This document shows, piece after piece, positions 41,934 to 49,916 of a stretch of 64,000 bases of DNA. Positions within the stretch are counted from its first letter, which is position 1, and each line of letters begins with the position of its first letter. The translations under genes were made by a program, and so were the position numbers. Source of the DNA: Chelatococcus albus. Its GTDB lineage: Bacteria > Pseudomonadota > Alphaproteobacteria > Rhizobiales > Beijerinckiaceae. The notes beneath the pieces were generated by a model that was not told the DNA's origin, searched no databases, and saw nothing but the letters and a program-made list of their open reading frames with translations. The stretch spans positions 356,576 through 420,575 of the forward strand of contig NZ_JASJEV010000002.1 of NCBI RefSeq assembly GCF_030067675.1, read 5' to 3'.

Positions 41934-42409
41934 GGACGATCCGTTGCGGTTGAATGGCGGTCTGTCTGCGCGTCGGCGGACGGGGTGTCCGTCGTCCCGG
42001 CCGACGGGGGCCTTGTCCCTCGTGGCCGACCGAGCGAGCGCATGGCGCGTTCGAGATCGTCGATCAGGAGGAGGAAGGGCGCCGTCAGCGCATCGCGACG
42101 GGCGATCACGACGACATCGATGTCGCTTGCCGGCCAGGCACGGGCAATGCGGCGCAGGGCCTCGCGCAAGCGGCGCCGGATGCGGTTGCGCTCCACCGCG
42201 CCGCCGGTCTTGCGCGTTACGGTCAGGCCGAAGCGAGGTCCGTGCACCGCACCGCCGTCGCTGGCACCTGCGCGAGAGATCGATTGCACCGTCATGCGCG
42301 CCGTGTGAAAGCGGCGGCCGGAGGCCGCCGCGAGAAACTCGGAACGCTTTTTCAGCCGCGGCAGCGGGGCTCCGCGCCGCTCAGCCTGCAGGTTCGGGGC
42401 GTCGTGCAT
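41930..42409 (-). CDS. rnpA: Ribonuclease P protein component
   Basis: 159 residues from the ATG at 42409 ([12 protein letters not shown]). The family core is [42 protein letters not shown] (in part, the RNR motif) and [10 protein letters not shown]. It binds RNase P RNA to mature tRNA 5' ends. The C-terminal about 40 residues are an extension rich in Arg/Thr. The start is uncertain: a longer frame reaches 42457, which would overlap rpmH, and 42409 leaves a 22-base gap. Confidence 0.9.
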   Translation of the reverse strand: MHDAPNLQAERRGAPLPRLKKRSEFLAAASGRRFHTARMTVQSISRAGASDGGAVHGPRFGLTVTRKTGGAVERNRIRRRLREALRRIARAWPASDIDVVVIARRDALTAPFLLLIDDLERAMRSLGRPRGTRPPSAGTTDTPSADAQTDRHSTATDRP

Positions 42410-42431
42410 GGCACGGACGACCCGGAGGAGG

Positions 42432-42566
42432 TCAGGCCGACAGGCGCTTGCGACCACGCGCGCGACGCGCGGCGATGACCTTGCGTCCGCCCTTGGTCGC
42501 CATGCGCGCGCGGAAGCCGTGGCGGCGCTTGCGAACGAGCTTGCTCGGTTGATAGGTCCTCTTCAC
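42432..42566 (-). CDS. rpmH: 50S ribosomal protein L34
   Basis: 44 residues, complete. The start codon is GTG at 42566, giving the invariant [17 protein letters not shown] after the initiator; the end is [10 protein letters not shown]. Small basic protein of the large subunit. First gene of the rpmH-rnpA-yidC operon, with a strong promoter about 160 bases upstream. Confidence 0.97.
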   Translation of the reverse strand: MKRTYQPSKLVRKRRHGFRARMATKGGRKVIAARRARGRKRLSA

Positions 42567-42726
42567 GGCCCAGTCTCCGGTCACGAATGGGACGCAGAAG
42601 GCTTGGGGAGCCCCGGCGTCCGTCGTCCTGCCGACATGCGATCGGCGACGACCCTTGGTTGTTGTGCAGTCGGTTGTCGCAAGACGACGAGCGGCGCCCA
42701 TGCGAGCGCCGCAAACCCGAGCGCGG

Positions 42727-42755
42727 CTTATGGCGGATGGCTCCCGGAAAGTCAA
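42727..42755 (-). promoter_or_regulatory. Promoter of rpmH-rnpA-yidC
   Basis: On the minus strand TTGACT is followed after exactly 17 bases by CATAAG, close to the housekeeping sigma consensus used in alphaproteobacteria. It stands about 160 bases before the rpmH start, leaving a long leader. The rest of the gap 42567-42897 shows no gene. Confidence 0.75.
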
Positions 42756-42897
42756 TGCGCCGGAACGCGGCGGGGCAGCTCCTCACAGCCCATCACGAGC
42801 CGGTGACCCCCGGCTGTGCGGTGTACGGCGTGACGTTATGTTGCCAGCGCCGTCGCGGGCGGGGCCGCGGCGGGAGCGTGTGGGGCAGACGACGGAC

Positions 42898-43707
42898 ATG
42901 GCGGGCGACGATGCGGGAATGAGCGCTTCCAGGCGGTCCGTCGTGCGCTTCCTGCCCCTCGTGCTGCTGCTCGTGGCGACCATGGCCGTGCTCGCCAGCG
43001 GGCTGCACCGGTATTTGAGCTTCGAGGGCATCGTCGCGCATCGCGAGTATCTGCGGGGCTACGTGTCGCAGCACTACGCGGCGGCGCTCGCGCTCTATGC
43101 CGTCGTCTATGTCGGCGTCGTCGCCCTTTCCCTTCCGGGCGGCCTCGTGCTGACGATTCTCGGCGGTTTCCTCTTCGGGTGGTCCGTCGGCGGCGGGGTT
43201 GCCGTCGTCGCCGCGACAGTCGGGGCGACCATCGTCTTTCTCGCGGCGCGCACCTCCCTCGGCGCCGTGCTCGCGGCCAGGGCCGGCCCCGCGCTGCAGA
43301 GGATCGCACGCGGCTTCCGCGAGAACGCGGTGTTCTATCTCCTGTTCCTGCGCCTCGTCCCGGTCTTTCCCTTCTGGCTCGTTAATCTGGCGCCCGCGCT
43401 CTTCGGCGTCCCGCTCGCGACCTATGTGGCAACGACCATCGTCGGCATCCTTCCCGCCACCTTCGCCTTCGCCTTCGCCGGCGCGGGCCTCGACAATGCG
43501 GTCGAGGCGCATCGCGCGGCCTACGAAGCCTGCCTCGCCGCAGGGCAGACCGGATGCCGCCTGACCATGAGCAAGAAGGCGCTCGTCAATCGCGAGCTCA
43601 TCGTGGCGCTCGTCGCGCTCGGCTTCCTTGCACTCCTGCCCGTCGCCCTGAAGCGACTGTTCGGCAGAAAGCTCTCCGGGCTCGACGGCGGCAACGCGGT
43701 TTCGTAA
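42898..43707 (+). CDS. TVP38/TMEM64 (DedA-like) family membrane protein
   Basis: 269 residues, or 262 if the ATG at 42919 is used. Hydrophobic helices near residues 20-40, 65-100, 105-125, 155-185 and 240-258. The family region includes LSLPGGLVLTILGGFLFG and RENAVFYLLFLRLVPVFPFWLVN (two blocks) with the conserved Arg and Pro residues of the SNARE-associated/DedA fold. DedA-like proteins have been linked to lipid flipping. It precedes a flavoprotein disulfide reductase, a pairing often seen for this family. Confidence 0.85.
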   Translation: MAGDDAGMSASRRSVVRFLPLVLLLVATMAVLASGLHRYLSFEGIVAHREYLRGYVSQHYAAALALYAVVYVGVVALSLPGGLVLTILGGFLFGWSVGGGVAVVAATVGATIVFLAARTSLGAVLAARAGPALQRIARGFRENAVFYLLFLRLVPVFPFWLVNLAPALFGVPLATYVATTIVGILPATFAFAFAGAGLDNAVEAHRAAYEACLAAGQTGCRLTMSKKALVNRELIVALVALGFLALLPVALKRLFGRKLSGLDGGNAVS

Positions 43708-43826
43708 CCCTTTCTTGTCGGATCACGTCCTTCCGCCGGCGGACCCCACGTTCGATCGCCCGGATCGACCCCTTTCCAAGGCTTGGGACGCCTCCGGAGA
43801 CACCGTCCACCAGCAGGAGATCGCCC

Positions 43827-45266
43827 GTGCCTGAGATTCTGCGCCCCGACCTCTGCGTCATCGGAGCGGGTTCCGGCGGCCTGTCGGTGGCGGCGGCCGC
43901 CGCCATGCTCGGTGTCCCCGTGGTGCTCGTCGAGCGCGACCGGATGGGCGGCGACTGCCTGAACGTCGGCTGCGTGCCGTCCAAGGCGCTGATCGCCGCC
44001 GGCGATCGTGCGCAGGCGGCGCGGGAGGCGGCGGCCTTCGGGCTGAACGGGCTCGAGCCGCACGCCAACTACGCGCGCGTGCGCGACCACGTGCGCAGCG
44101 TCATCGCCGCCATCGCACCGAATGACTCGGAGGCGCGTTTCACGGCGCTCGGGGTTCGCGTCATCAAGGGAGAGGCGCGTTTTCTCGACAAGGAGACGAT
44201 TGTCGTCGGTGAGGTGACCGTCAAGGCCCGGCGCTTCGTGGTCGCGACCGGCTCACGCCCGGCGGTGCCGCCCATCCCGGGCCTCGACGGCGTTCCCTAT
44301 CTCACCAACGAAACCGTCTTCGACCTGACGCGCAGGCCCGAGCGTCTCATCGTCATCGGCGCGGGGCCGGTCGGCCTCGAGCTCGCCCAGGCTCACCGCC
44401 GCCTGGGCGCGGAGGTCGTGGTGCTCGAGGCGGAGAGGGCGCTGGCGCACGAGGACCCCGAGATCGCCGCCCATGCGCTCGCTGCCATTCGACGGGAAGG
44501 GGTGACGATCCGCGAGGCGGTGCGCATCCTCCGCGTCGAGACGGCCGGTGCAGGGGTGCGGATTGTGCTGGCGGGCGCCGAGGAGGGCGAGGAGATCATC
44601 GACGGAAGCCATCTCCTGGTGGCGGCAGGCCGGCAGGCGGTCGTCGACGGCCTCGATCTCGAGGCAGCCGGCATCGCGACGGACAAGGGCGGCGTGATCA
44701 CGGATGCGGGCCTGCGCACGACGAACCGCCGCGTCTTCGCGGTGGGCGATTGCGTCGGCGGGCCCTTCGCCGGATACCGCTTCACCCACGTGGCCAACTA
44801 CCACGCGGGGCTGGTGGTCCGCCGGGCGCTCTTCCGCCGCGCGCCGAACGTCGATTATGCGACCGTCCCGCGCGTCACCTATATTGATCCTGAGGTGGCG
44901 TCGGTCGGACTCCTGGAGGAGGAGGCGCGAGCCCGGCACGGTGCGATCCGCGTGCTGCGCTGGCCTTTCGCGGAGAACGACCGGGCGCAGGCCGAGCGCA
45001 CGACGCGAGGTGAGGTGAAGGTCATCGTGAGCAGGCGCGGCAGGATTCTCGGCTGTTCCATCGCCGGCCCGCGGGCGGGCGAGCTCATCGTGCCCTGGAC
45101 GCTCGCCGTCGCCCGGCGCCTGTCGGTGAAGGATCTCGCGGGGATTGTCTTCCCCTATCCGACCTTGTCGGAGGTTTCGCGCCGGGCAGCCATGTCGTTC
45201 TACGCGCCGCTGGCGAGCAGCCCCTGGGTGAGGGCCCTCGTCGGCTTGTTGCGCAGATTGGGGTGA
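43827..45266 (+). CDS. FAD-dependent pyridine nucleotide-disulfide oxidoreductase (MerA-like)
   Basis: 479 residues with a GTG start preceded by AGGAGA. FAD-binding GAGSGGLS near residue 12, redox-active pair CLNVGC (near residues 43-48), second Rossmann motif IGAGPVGLE for NAD(P)H, and ATGSRP. In the C-terminal dimerisation domain the usual His-Pro-Thr of lipoamide dehydrogenase or MerA is YPTLSE, so the catalytic His is replaced by Tyr. There is no N-terminal MerA metal-binding domain and no C-terminal Cys pair. It is probably an uncharacterised class I disulfide reductase, not a mercuric reductase. Confidence 0.82.
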   Translation: MPEILRPDLCVIGAGSGGLSVAAAAAMLGVPVVLVERDRMGGDCLNVGCVPSKALIAAGDRAQAAREAAAFGLNGLEPHANYARVRDHVRSVIAAIAPNDSEARFTALGVRVIKGEARFLDKETIVVGEVTVKARRFVVATGSRPAVPPIPGLDGVPYLTNETVFDLTRRPERLIVIGAGPVGLELAQAHRRLGAEVVVLEAERALAHEDPEIAAHALAAIRREGVTIREAVRILRVETAGAGVRIVLAGAEEGEEIIDGSHLLVAAGRQAVVDGLDLEAAGIATDKGGVITDAGLRTTNRRVFAVGDCVGGPFAGYRFTHVANYHAGLVVRRALFRRAPNVDYATVPRVTYIDPEVASVGLLEEEARARHGAIRVLRWPFAENDRAQAERTTRGEVKVIVSRRGRILGCSIAGPRAGELIVPWTLAVARRLSVKDLAGIVFPYPTLSEVSRRAAMSFYAPLASSPWVRALVGLLRRLG

Positions 45267-45276
45267 GGCGTCCACC

Positions 45277-46752
45277 ATGCTGGCGGAGCAGGTGGCAGAG
45301 GGGAGAATGAAGGAACACGTGAGCGCGCGCGTCGAGGAGGAGCCCGAGCGCGCCATCACTTTCGGCTTGTCGGCACGTCTGCTCGTGCTCACCGTCATCT
45401 TCGTCATGCTGGCGGAGGTGCTGATCTACGTTCCCTCGGTCGCCAACTTCCGCAAGACCTGGCTCAATGACCGCCTCGCGGCCGCGCAGGTGGCCGCCCT
45501 GGTGCTCGAGGCCGTGCCGGCCGGGGGAATCCAGCCGGGCCTCGAAGTCAAGCTGCTCGACGGCGTGGGCGCCCAGGCGGTGGCCGTCAAGATCGGAGGC
45601 ACGCGCCGCCTCCTCGCCATGTCGGATGCGCTGCCGGAGGTCGGGCGCACCGTGGATCTGCGCGATTCGCGCTGGACGACGCTGATCGCCGATGCCTTTT
45701 CGACGCTCTTGAGAGCGGATGCGTCGCCAATCCGCATCCTGGGCGCGGGCATGGGCGGGGCCGATTTCGTCGAGCTCGTCATGGACGAGCGGCCGCTGCG
45801 CGCGGCCATGCTGACCTTCTCGCGCAACATCCTCATCCTGTCGCTCGCCATTTCGGCCATCACGGCAGGGCTCGTCTATCTGGCACTGCACGTGCTGATC
45901 GTGCGTTCCGTGCGACGGCTCGCCGCCAATGTCACGGCCTTCGAGCGCGATCCGGAGAACGTGCAGCGCATCATCAGGCCCTCGGCGCGGCGCGACGAGA
46001 TCGGGCTCGCCGAGCGCGCGCTGGCGCGGATGGAGACAACGCTTGCCGGCGAGCTGCGCCAGAAGAAGCATCTGGCGGCGCTGGGACTCGCCGTCAGCAA
46101 GGTGAACCACGACCTGCGCAACATGCTCGCCTCGGCCCAGCTCATTTCCGATCGCCTGTCCCAGCTCGACGATCCGACCGTCAAGCGCTTCGCCCCCAAG
46201 CTCATCGCGACCCTTGGCCGGGCGATCGATTTCTGCCAGGCGACGCTGGCCTACGGCCGCGCCGCCGAGCCGGTGCCGCGTCGCAAGCTGGTGAAGCTCG
46301 CGCCGTTGGTGCGCGACCTTGGTCATCTCATCGGTCTTGGGGAGGACAGCAGCATCGAATTCGCGGTCGACGTGCCGCCGGATCTCGTCGTCGATGCCGA
46401 TCCGGACCAGCTGTCGCGCGTCCTCCTCAATCTCGGTCGCAATGCGGTGCAGGCGCTGACCCAGGCAGGTGCGGGCGGCGAGCGCCCGCAGGTGAGGGTG
46501 GACGCCCGGCGCGACGGCCAGGCGGTCGTCATCCGAATCGCCGACAACGGGCCGGGCGTGCCGGCGAAGGCGCGCGAACGGCTGTTCGAAGCCTTCCAGG
46601 GCACGACGCGCCCCGGCGGCGCCGGCCTTGGCCTCGCCATCGCGGCCGAGCTGATCCGCCTGCACGGCGGCAGCATCCGCCTCGAGGAAAACGGAGCGGG
46701 CGCGTCCTTCCGCCTCGTCGTGCCCGACCGCAGCGCACCGCCGGCCGCGTGA
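45277..46752 (+). CDS. Membrane sensor histidine kinase without adjacent regulator
   Basis: 491 residues. Two membrane helices (about 30-50 and 180-205) enclose a periplasmic sensor of about 125 residues; a HAMP-like linker follows. The H box reads SKVNHDLRNMLASAQL with phospho-acceptor His near residue 284. ATPase boxes are present: NLGRNAVQAL (N), IADNGPGVP (G1) and GGAGLGLAIAAEL (G2). No response regulator gene lies on either side. It begins 10 bases after the oxidoreductase gene, so the two are likely co-transcribed. An alternative start is at 45307. Confidence 0.88.
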   Translation: MLAEQVAEGRMKEHVSARVEEEPERAITFGLSARLLVLTVIFVMLAEVLIYVPSVANFRKTWLNDRLAAAQVAALVLEAVPAGGIQPGLEVKLLDGVGAQAVAVKIGGTRRLLAMSDALPEVGRTVDLRDSRWTTLIADAFSTLLRADASPIRILGAGMGGADFVELVMDERPLRAAMLTFSRNILILSLAISAITAGLVYLALHVLIVRSVRRLAANVTAFERDPENVQRIIRPSARRDEIGLAERALARMETTLAGELRQKKHLAALGLAVSKVNHDLRNMLASAQLISDRLSQLDDPTVKRFAPKLIATLGRAIDFCQATLAYGRAAEPVPRRKLVKLAPLVRDLGHLIGLGEDSSIEFAVDVPPDLVVDADPDQLSRVLLNLGRNAVQALTQAGAGGERPQVRVDARRDGQAVVIRIADNGPGVPAKARERLFEAFQGTTRPGGAGLGLAIAAELIRLHGGSIRLEENGAGASFRLVVPDRSAPPAA

Positions 46753-46900
46753 GACGAAAGGCTCCACGGAGCGCCAGAGTCGATTTCCCCACAGGCCGAT
46801 GACACGAGCATGTCGAGGGGGGTTGCCAAGCGGGCGCGGAGCAGATAATCCACCGCCACTGCTCGCGGGCGCCGCAGACATGCCGATGCCCGAGCGGGAT

Positions 46901-46977
46901 GCGCCGGTAGCTCAGCTGGATAGAGCACCAGACTACGAATCTGGGGGTCGGGAGTTCGAATCTTCCCCGGCGCGCCA
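46901..46977 (+). tRNA. tRNA-Arg (anticodon ACG)
   Basis: 77 bases with encoded CCA. Acceptor GCGCCGG pairs with CCGGCGC; D arm GCTC/GAGC; anticodon stem CCAGA/TCTGG enclosing the loop CTACGAA (anticodon ACG, read as ICG after editing); T arm GGGAG/CTTCC with loop TTCGAAT. All stems are intact, so the tRNA stays functional although the recombinase reading frame enters it from the other strand. Confidence 0.97.
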
Positions 46978-48606
46978 TTTCAGTACAGAACTATGAACGC
47001 CGAACGCCGCCGTTTGCCCGCTCGCAGCGGCCACCAGCGTTCGCAGTAGTTCCGACTTCGATCCCATAATGCGAACTTCCTGGTCGGCAACCTCGACACG
47101 CTGGGCCAAGGCGCGCAGGTGATCGCGGCGATAGCCACCATTTCGCAGCCGAAGCCGTTCGCGGGCCGTGCGGGCGAAGGCCGTTAGCATCTCGGGGCTG
47201 ACGGCCTGGTTGCCGGCGTTATCGAGCGCAGCCTGAACGCGCTCGGCGTCGGCTTTGGCCTGCTCCCGTATCGCCTTGAGCCCAGTGATGCGTTCCTTGA
47301 GGGCCGAATCGTCCAGATCAGCCACTCCGTTTTCGATGGCGTCATAGAGCCGGTTGAGCCTCTGGTCGGCCTCGGTGATTCGCCTGTTGAGTTCGGCAAG
47401 GTGTTCCCGACCGCGTTCGGTGCGTTCCTGCCGGCGGTCGATGATGCTGGCGAGGATAGTTTCCAGTCGCGAGGGCTGAAGCAAGCGGTCCTCGATATGA
47501 TCGACAATAAGGTTGTCGAGCTTGTCCATCGGGATCGTACGGCCCTCGCAGCCGGTCTTGCCCTGTCGCGCCTTCGTCGAGCAGGTGTAGTAGCGATAGG
47601 TGCCGCCTGCGCTGCCCCTGCCAGTGCGGAGCGTCATCGCGCCCCCGCATTTCGCGCAGAAGCAGATGCCAGTCAGGAGCGTGGGGCCGCTAGAGATGCG
47701 CGCCGGCGTCACCATAGGATTGCGGGATTTGAGGCGGGCCTGTACTGCTTCGAAGGTCTCTCGGTCGATCAGCGGCGGCACCGCCATGATAGCCACCTCG
47801 CTCTCGGGCTTCTTTTCCCGGTTCTTGTGCGAGCGCGTGTTGAACCTGTGCTCGCCGATATAGGTCGTGCGGGTCAGGACCGAATGGATTTGCGCAAGGC
47901 CCCAGCGCCCGCCGTCGCGGGTGAAGATACGTCGCTCGTTCAGATAGTTCGTGATGGCCTTGACGCCCATCGGACCAGCCGTGCCATCACCCTCAAGGAA
48001 CAGCCGATAGATCAGCCGCACGGTGTCGGCGTGCAACGAATCGATCTCCAGCTTCTTCTTGGTCTTCGACCCGCGCTGCTCGGCGGCGATGATGCGATAG
48101 CCGATGGGTGGCCGCGCGCCGTTCCAGAAGCCTTGCCGGGCGTTCTCGTTCATGGCGCGAAGGACGTGCTTGGCGTTCTCCTTGGACTGGTATTCGTCGA
48201 AGAGCGCCATGATCTGGCGCATCATGACGTGCATGGGATCATCGCCCATCTCCTGCGTGATGGAGACGAGCTTGACGCCGTTCTTGGCGAGCTTGCGGAC
48301 GTAGAACTCCAGCTCGAAGTGATCGCGGAAGAAGCGGCTGAACGAGTGGACGACGAGGACATCGAAGGGCGCGGGCTTGGACGTGCCCGCCTCGATCATG
48401 CGCTGGAACTCCGGTCGGCGGTCGTTGGTGGCCGAGGCACCGGCCTCCACGAAGGTCTCGACAAGCCGATAGCCTCGTGATGCACACCAAGCTTCGCCCT
48501 GCTTGCGCTGGTCAGGGATCGACACGTCATGCTCGGCCTGCCGCGTCGTGGAGACACGCAGATAGAGGGCGGCACGGAGAGCTACATGGGGACTTTGAAT
48601 GTTCAT
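46933..48606 (-). CDS. Large serine recombinase (site-specific integrase)
   Basis: 557 residues. Catalytic domain: LYLRVSTTRQ with the nucleophile Ser19 and conserved Arg, then FSRFFRD and the recombinase domain (PPIGYR, GPMGVKAI, TYIGEH). A zinc ribbon CAKCG ... C...C near residues 310-345 and a coiled coil (about 390-480) complete the large-serine-recombinase plan. Its last codons are read from the complement of the tRNA-Arg gene; the TAG stop comes from the anticodon loop. Its ATG overlaps the stop of the tumA-like gene by four bases. It should catalyse integration or excision of the neighbouring DNA. Confidence 0.9.
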   Translation of the reverse strand: MNIQSPHVALRAALYLRVSTTRQAEHDVSIPDQRKQGEAWCASRGYRLVETFVEAGASATNDRRPEFQRMIEAGTSKPAPFDVLVVHSFSRFFRDHFELEFYVRKLAKNGVKLVSITQEMGDDPMHVMMRQIMALFDEYQSKENAKHVLRAMNENARQGFWNGARPPIGYRIIAAEQRGSKTKKKLEIDSLHADTVRLIYRLFLEGDGTAGPMGVKAITNYLNERRIFTRDGGRWGLAQIHSVLTRTTYIGEHRFNTRSHKNREKKPESEVAIMAVPPLIDRETFEAVQARLKSRNPMVTPARISSGPTLLTGICFCAKCGGAMTLRTGRGSAGGTYRYYTCSTKARQGKTGCEGRTIPMDKLDNLIVDHIEDRLLQPSRLETILASIIDRRQERTERGREHLAELNRRITEADQRLNRLYDAIENGVADLDDSALKERITGLKAIREQAKADAERVQAALDNAGNQAVSPEMLTAFARTARERLRLRNGGYRRDHLRALAQRVEVADQEVRIMGSKSELLRTLVAAASGQTAAFGVHSSVLKWRAGEDSNSRPPDS

Positions 48607-49001
48607 CGCCGGCCCTCCGCGGTCTTCCGAGGCGTTTTGCGCGCGATCAGCGGTAGCACCAGTTCCACGCGGTCGTGTGCCACCCTGGGTACAAGCTTTA
48701 GCCCTTGGCCCTTCTCCATGCGGACAAGGCCATAGCTCGCCATAGTCTTGAGCGTGCGGGACAGATTGGACTTCGCTCGGCCGGTGATCTGCGACAGCTC
48801 CTCCAGCGAGTCCGGCGCCTGGTCGTGGATGACGCGCAGCAATTCACGATTGCCTGCCGACAGAACCTTGGCGAAAGATTCGGTTGAGGTGAACCAGACC
48901 TTGGGATCGCCGGCTGCAGGCTTTTCCTCGCCGCGCGCGATCCGCATGGTGCGGGCCTTCATCTCGTCGTAGTCGGCAATCCCGACCTTCAGCGTCGTCA
49001 T
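48603..49001 (-). CDS. TumA-type antitoxin / HVO_A0114-family DNA-binding protein
   Basis: 132 residues. A winged helix-turn-helix sits in the middle: SLEELSQITGRAKSNLSRTL followed by KTMASYGLVRME (about residues 65-95). This fits the HVO_A0114/MarR-like DNA-binding proteins that act as antitoxin and autorepressor with TumE-type toxins. Start overlaps the end of the toxin gene (ATGA) and the stop overlaps the recombinase start. Binding site unknown. Confidence 0.75.
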   Translation of the reverse strand: MTTLKVGIADYDEMKARTMRIARGEEKPAAGDPKVWFTSTESFAKVLSAGNRELLRVIHDQAPDSLEELSQITGRAKSNLSRTLKTMASYGLVRMEKGQGLKLVPRVAHDRVELVLPLIARKTPRKTAEGRR

Positions 49002-49351
49002 AGCACGCCTCTATCCTTCAACACCGCGTCCACCGCCTGCCAGAAGTCGGCCAGCAAGGTGGCCGCGTCCTCGTAGGCGTAAGGCTTCACGGTCTGGAGG
49101 CGGTGACGATGGTCCATCTTCTCACCGCGCCTGCCTCGGCAGACGGGATGGGCATTGTCGAAGCCGATCAGCCGTTCGCCCGAAGGCCCGTGAAGCGTGA
49201 GCGAGTAGTCGAGGCCGTGCGGCTTCTCCGGCGAGACCGGAACACGCGTGACGACGAACTTCACCCAATGACCGCCTTCGGGATCGACGACGAGCACTTG
49301 GCCGTCGAGGTCCAAAAGCGTGTCGAGGGTCGGATCGCGACCCTCGCTCAT
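48998..49351 (-). CDS. TumE-family toxin of a type II toxin-antitoxin pair
   Basis: 117 residues. The pattern GLDYSLTLHGPSGERLIGFDNAH then HRHRLQTVKPYAYEDAATLLADFW (in pieces) matches TumE proteins (DUF6516). The family has been described as toxin with TumA from Agrobacterium. Overlaps both neighbours by four bases, so toxin, antitoxin and recombinase are made from one message. Toxic activity here is inferred from family only. Confidence 0.72.
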   Translation of the reverse strand: MSEGRDPTLDTLLDLDGQVLVVDPEGGHWVKFVVTRVPVSPEKPHGLDYSLTLHGPSGERLIGFDNAHPVCRGRRGEKMDHRHRLQTVKPYAYEDAATLLADFWQAVDAVLKDRGVL

Positions 49352-49668
49352 TGCGCTTTGTTATCAGAATGCGATAACGATTTCAAGCCCGTTTCCGGGC
49401 CACCGATCGGACCAAAGAGCCGGTCGAGCACATCCCCGAAATAGCGCTCGAAGATTTCGATCTCGGCCTCGGTCACCGGCACGCGCTCGGGCCAATCGTC
49501 GATGACAGGCAGCTTCTCGATATCAATGGCGTGAAGCGGCGGATCGTGGCGCTGCTGGCGTTTCTCGGGCGTGGGTTCGTTCGCGTAGTCGTATAGATCG
49601 TCGGGGAGCGTCTTCGGGGCGGGCTGTCGGGGACGACCCTTACGGACGCGACAGCATTGCGCGCGCAT
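49348..49668 (-). CDS. Hypothetical protein leading the recombinase operon
   Basis: 106 residues, not recognised. Basic N-terminus with two cysteines (MRAQCCRVRKGRPRQ), a Pro-rich middle and an acidic C-terminal part (EAEIEIFERYFGDVLDRLFG) likely to form a helix. The stop overlaps the TumE-like start (ATGA). First gene of the four-gene operon, so it might regulate the module or act as recombination accessory factor; nothing in the sequence proves this. The 248 bases between it and nrdB show no gene. Confidence 0.6.
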   Translation of the reverse strand: MRAQCCRVRKGRPRQPAPKTLPDDLYDYANEPTPEKRQQRHDPPLHAIDIEKLPVIDDWPERVPVTEAEIEIFERYFGDVLDRLFGPIGGPETGLKSLSHSDNKAQ

Positions 49669-49916
49669 GAAATCCTCCGTGGTTCACCGGTGGATTCCGG
49701 GGCGCTCTAGCCCCGGAATTTGGGCGAACCTTGGAGGGGGATCGGCGGCCTGTAGCGTGCCGCATTCGCACCTATTCGCTGGCGGCACCCCAATCGGCGG
49801 AGCCGCTGCCACATGAAGCGGATTGCTCGAACCTATTCACCGAGCAGACAGAGTGCTTCCACGGTTGCCTCGATGGGACGGACGATCCGCTGTGGTGGAT
49901 ACTTTCCGACGACCAC

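Noticed and set aside
39954..42308. 784-codon plus-strand frame opposite yidC
   Set aside because: Shadow of yidC, rnpA and engB; no motif.
43827..45266. Mercuric reductase (merA)
   Set aside because: No N-terminal metal domain, no C-terminal Cys pair, and the dimer-partner His is Tyr; no mer genes nearby. Kept as an uncharacterised disulfide reductase.
46933..46977. Natural C-terminal domain of the recombinase
   Set aside because: The final residues are just the antisense of tRNA-Arg, a common read-across peptide, and carry no function by themselves.
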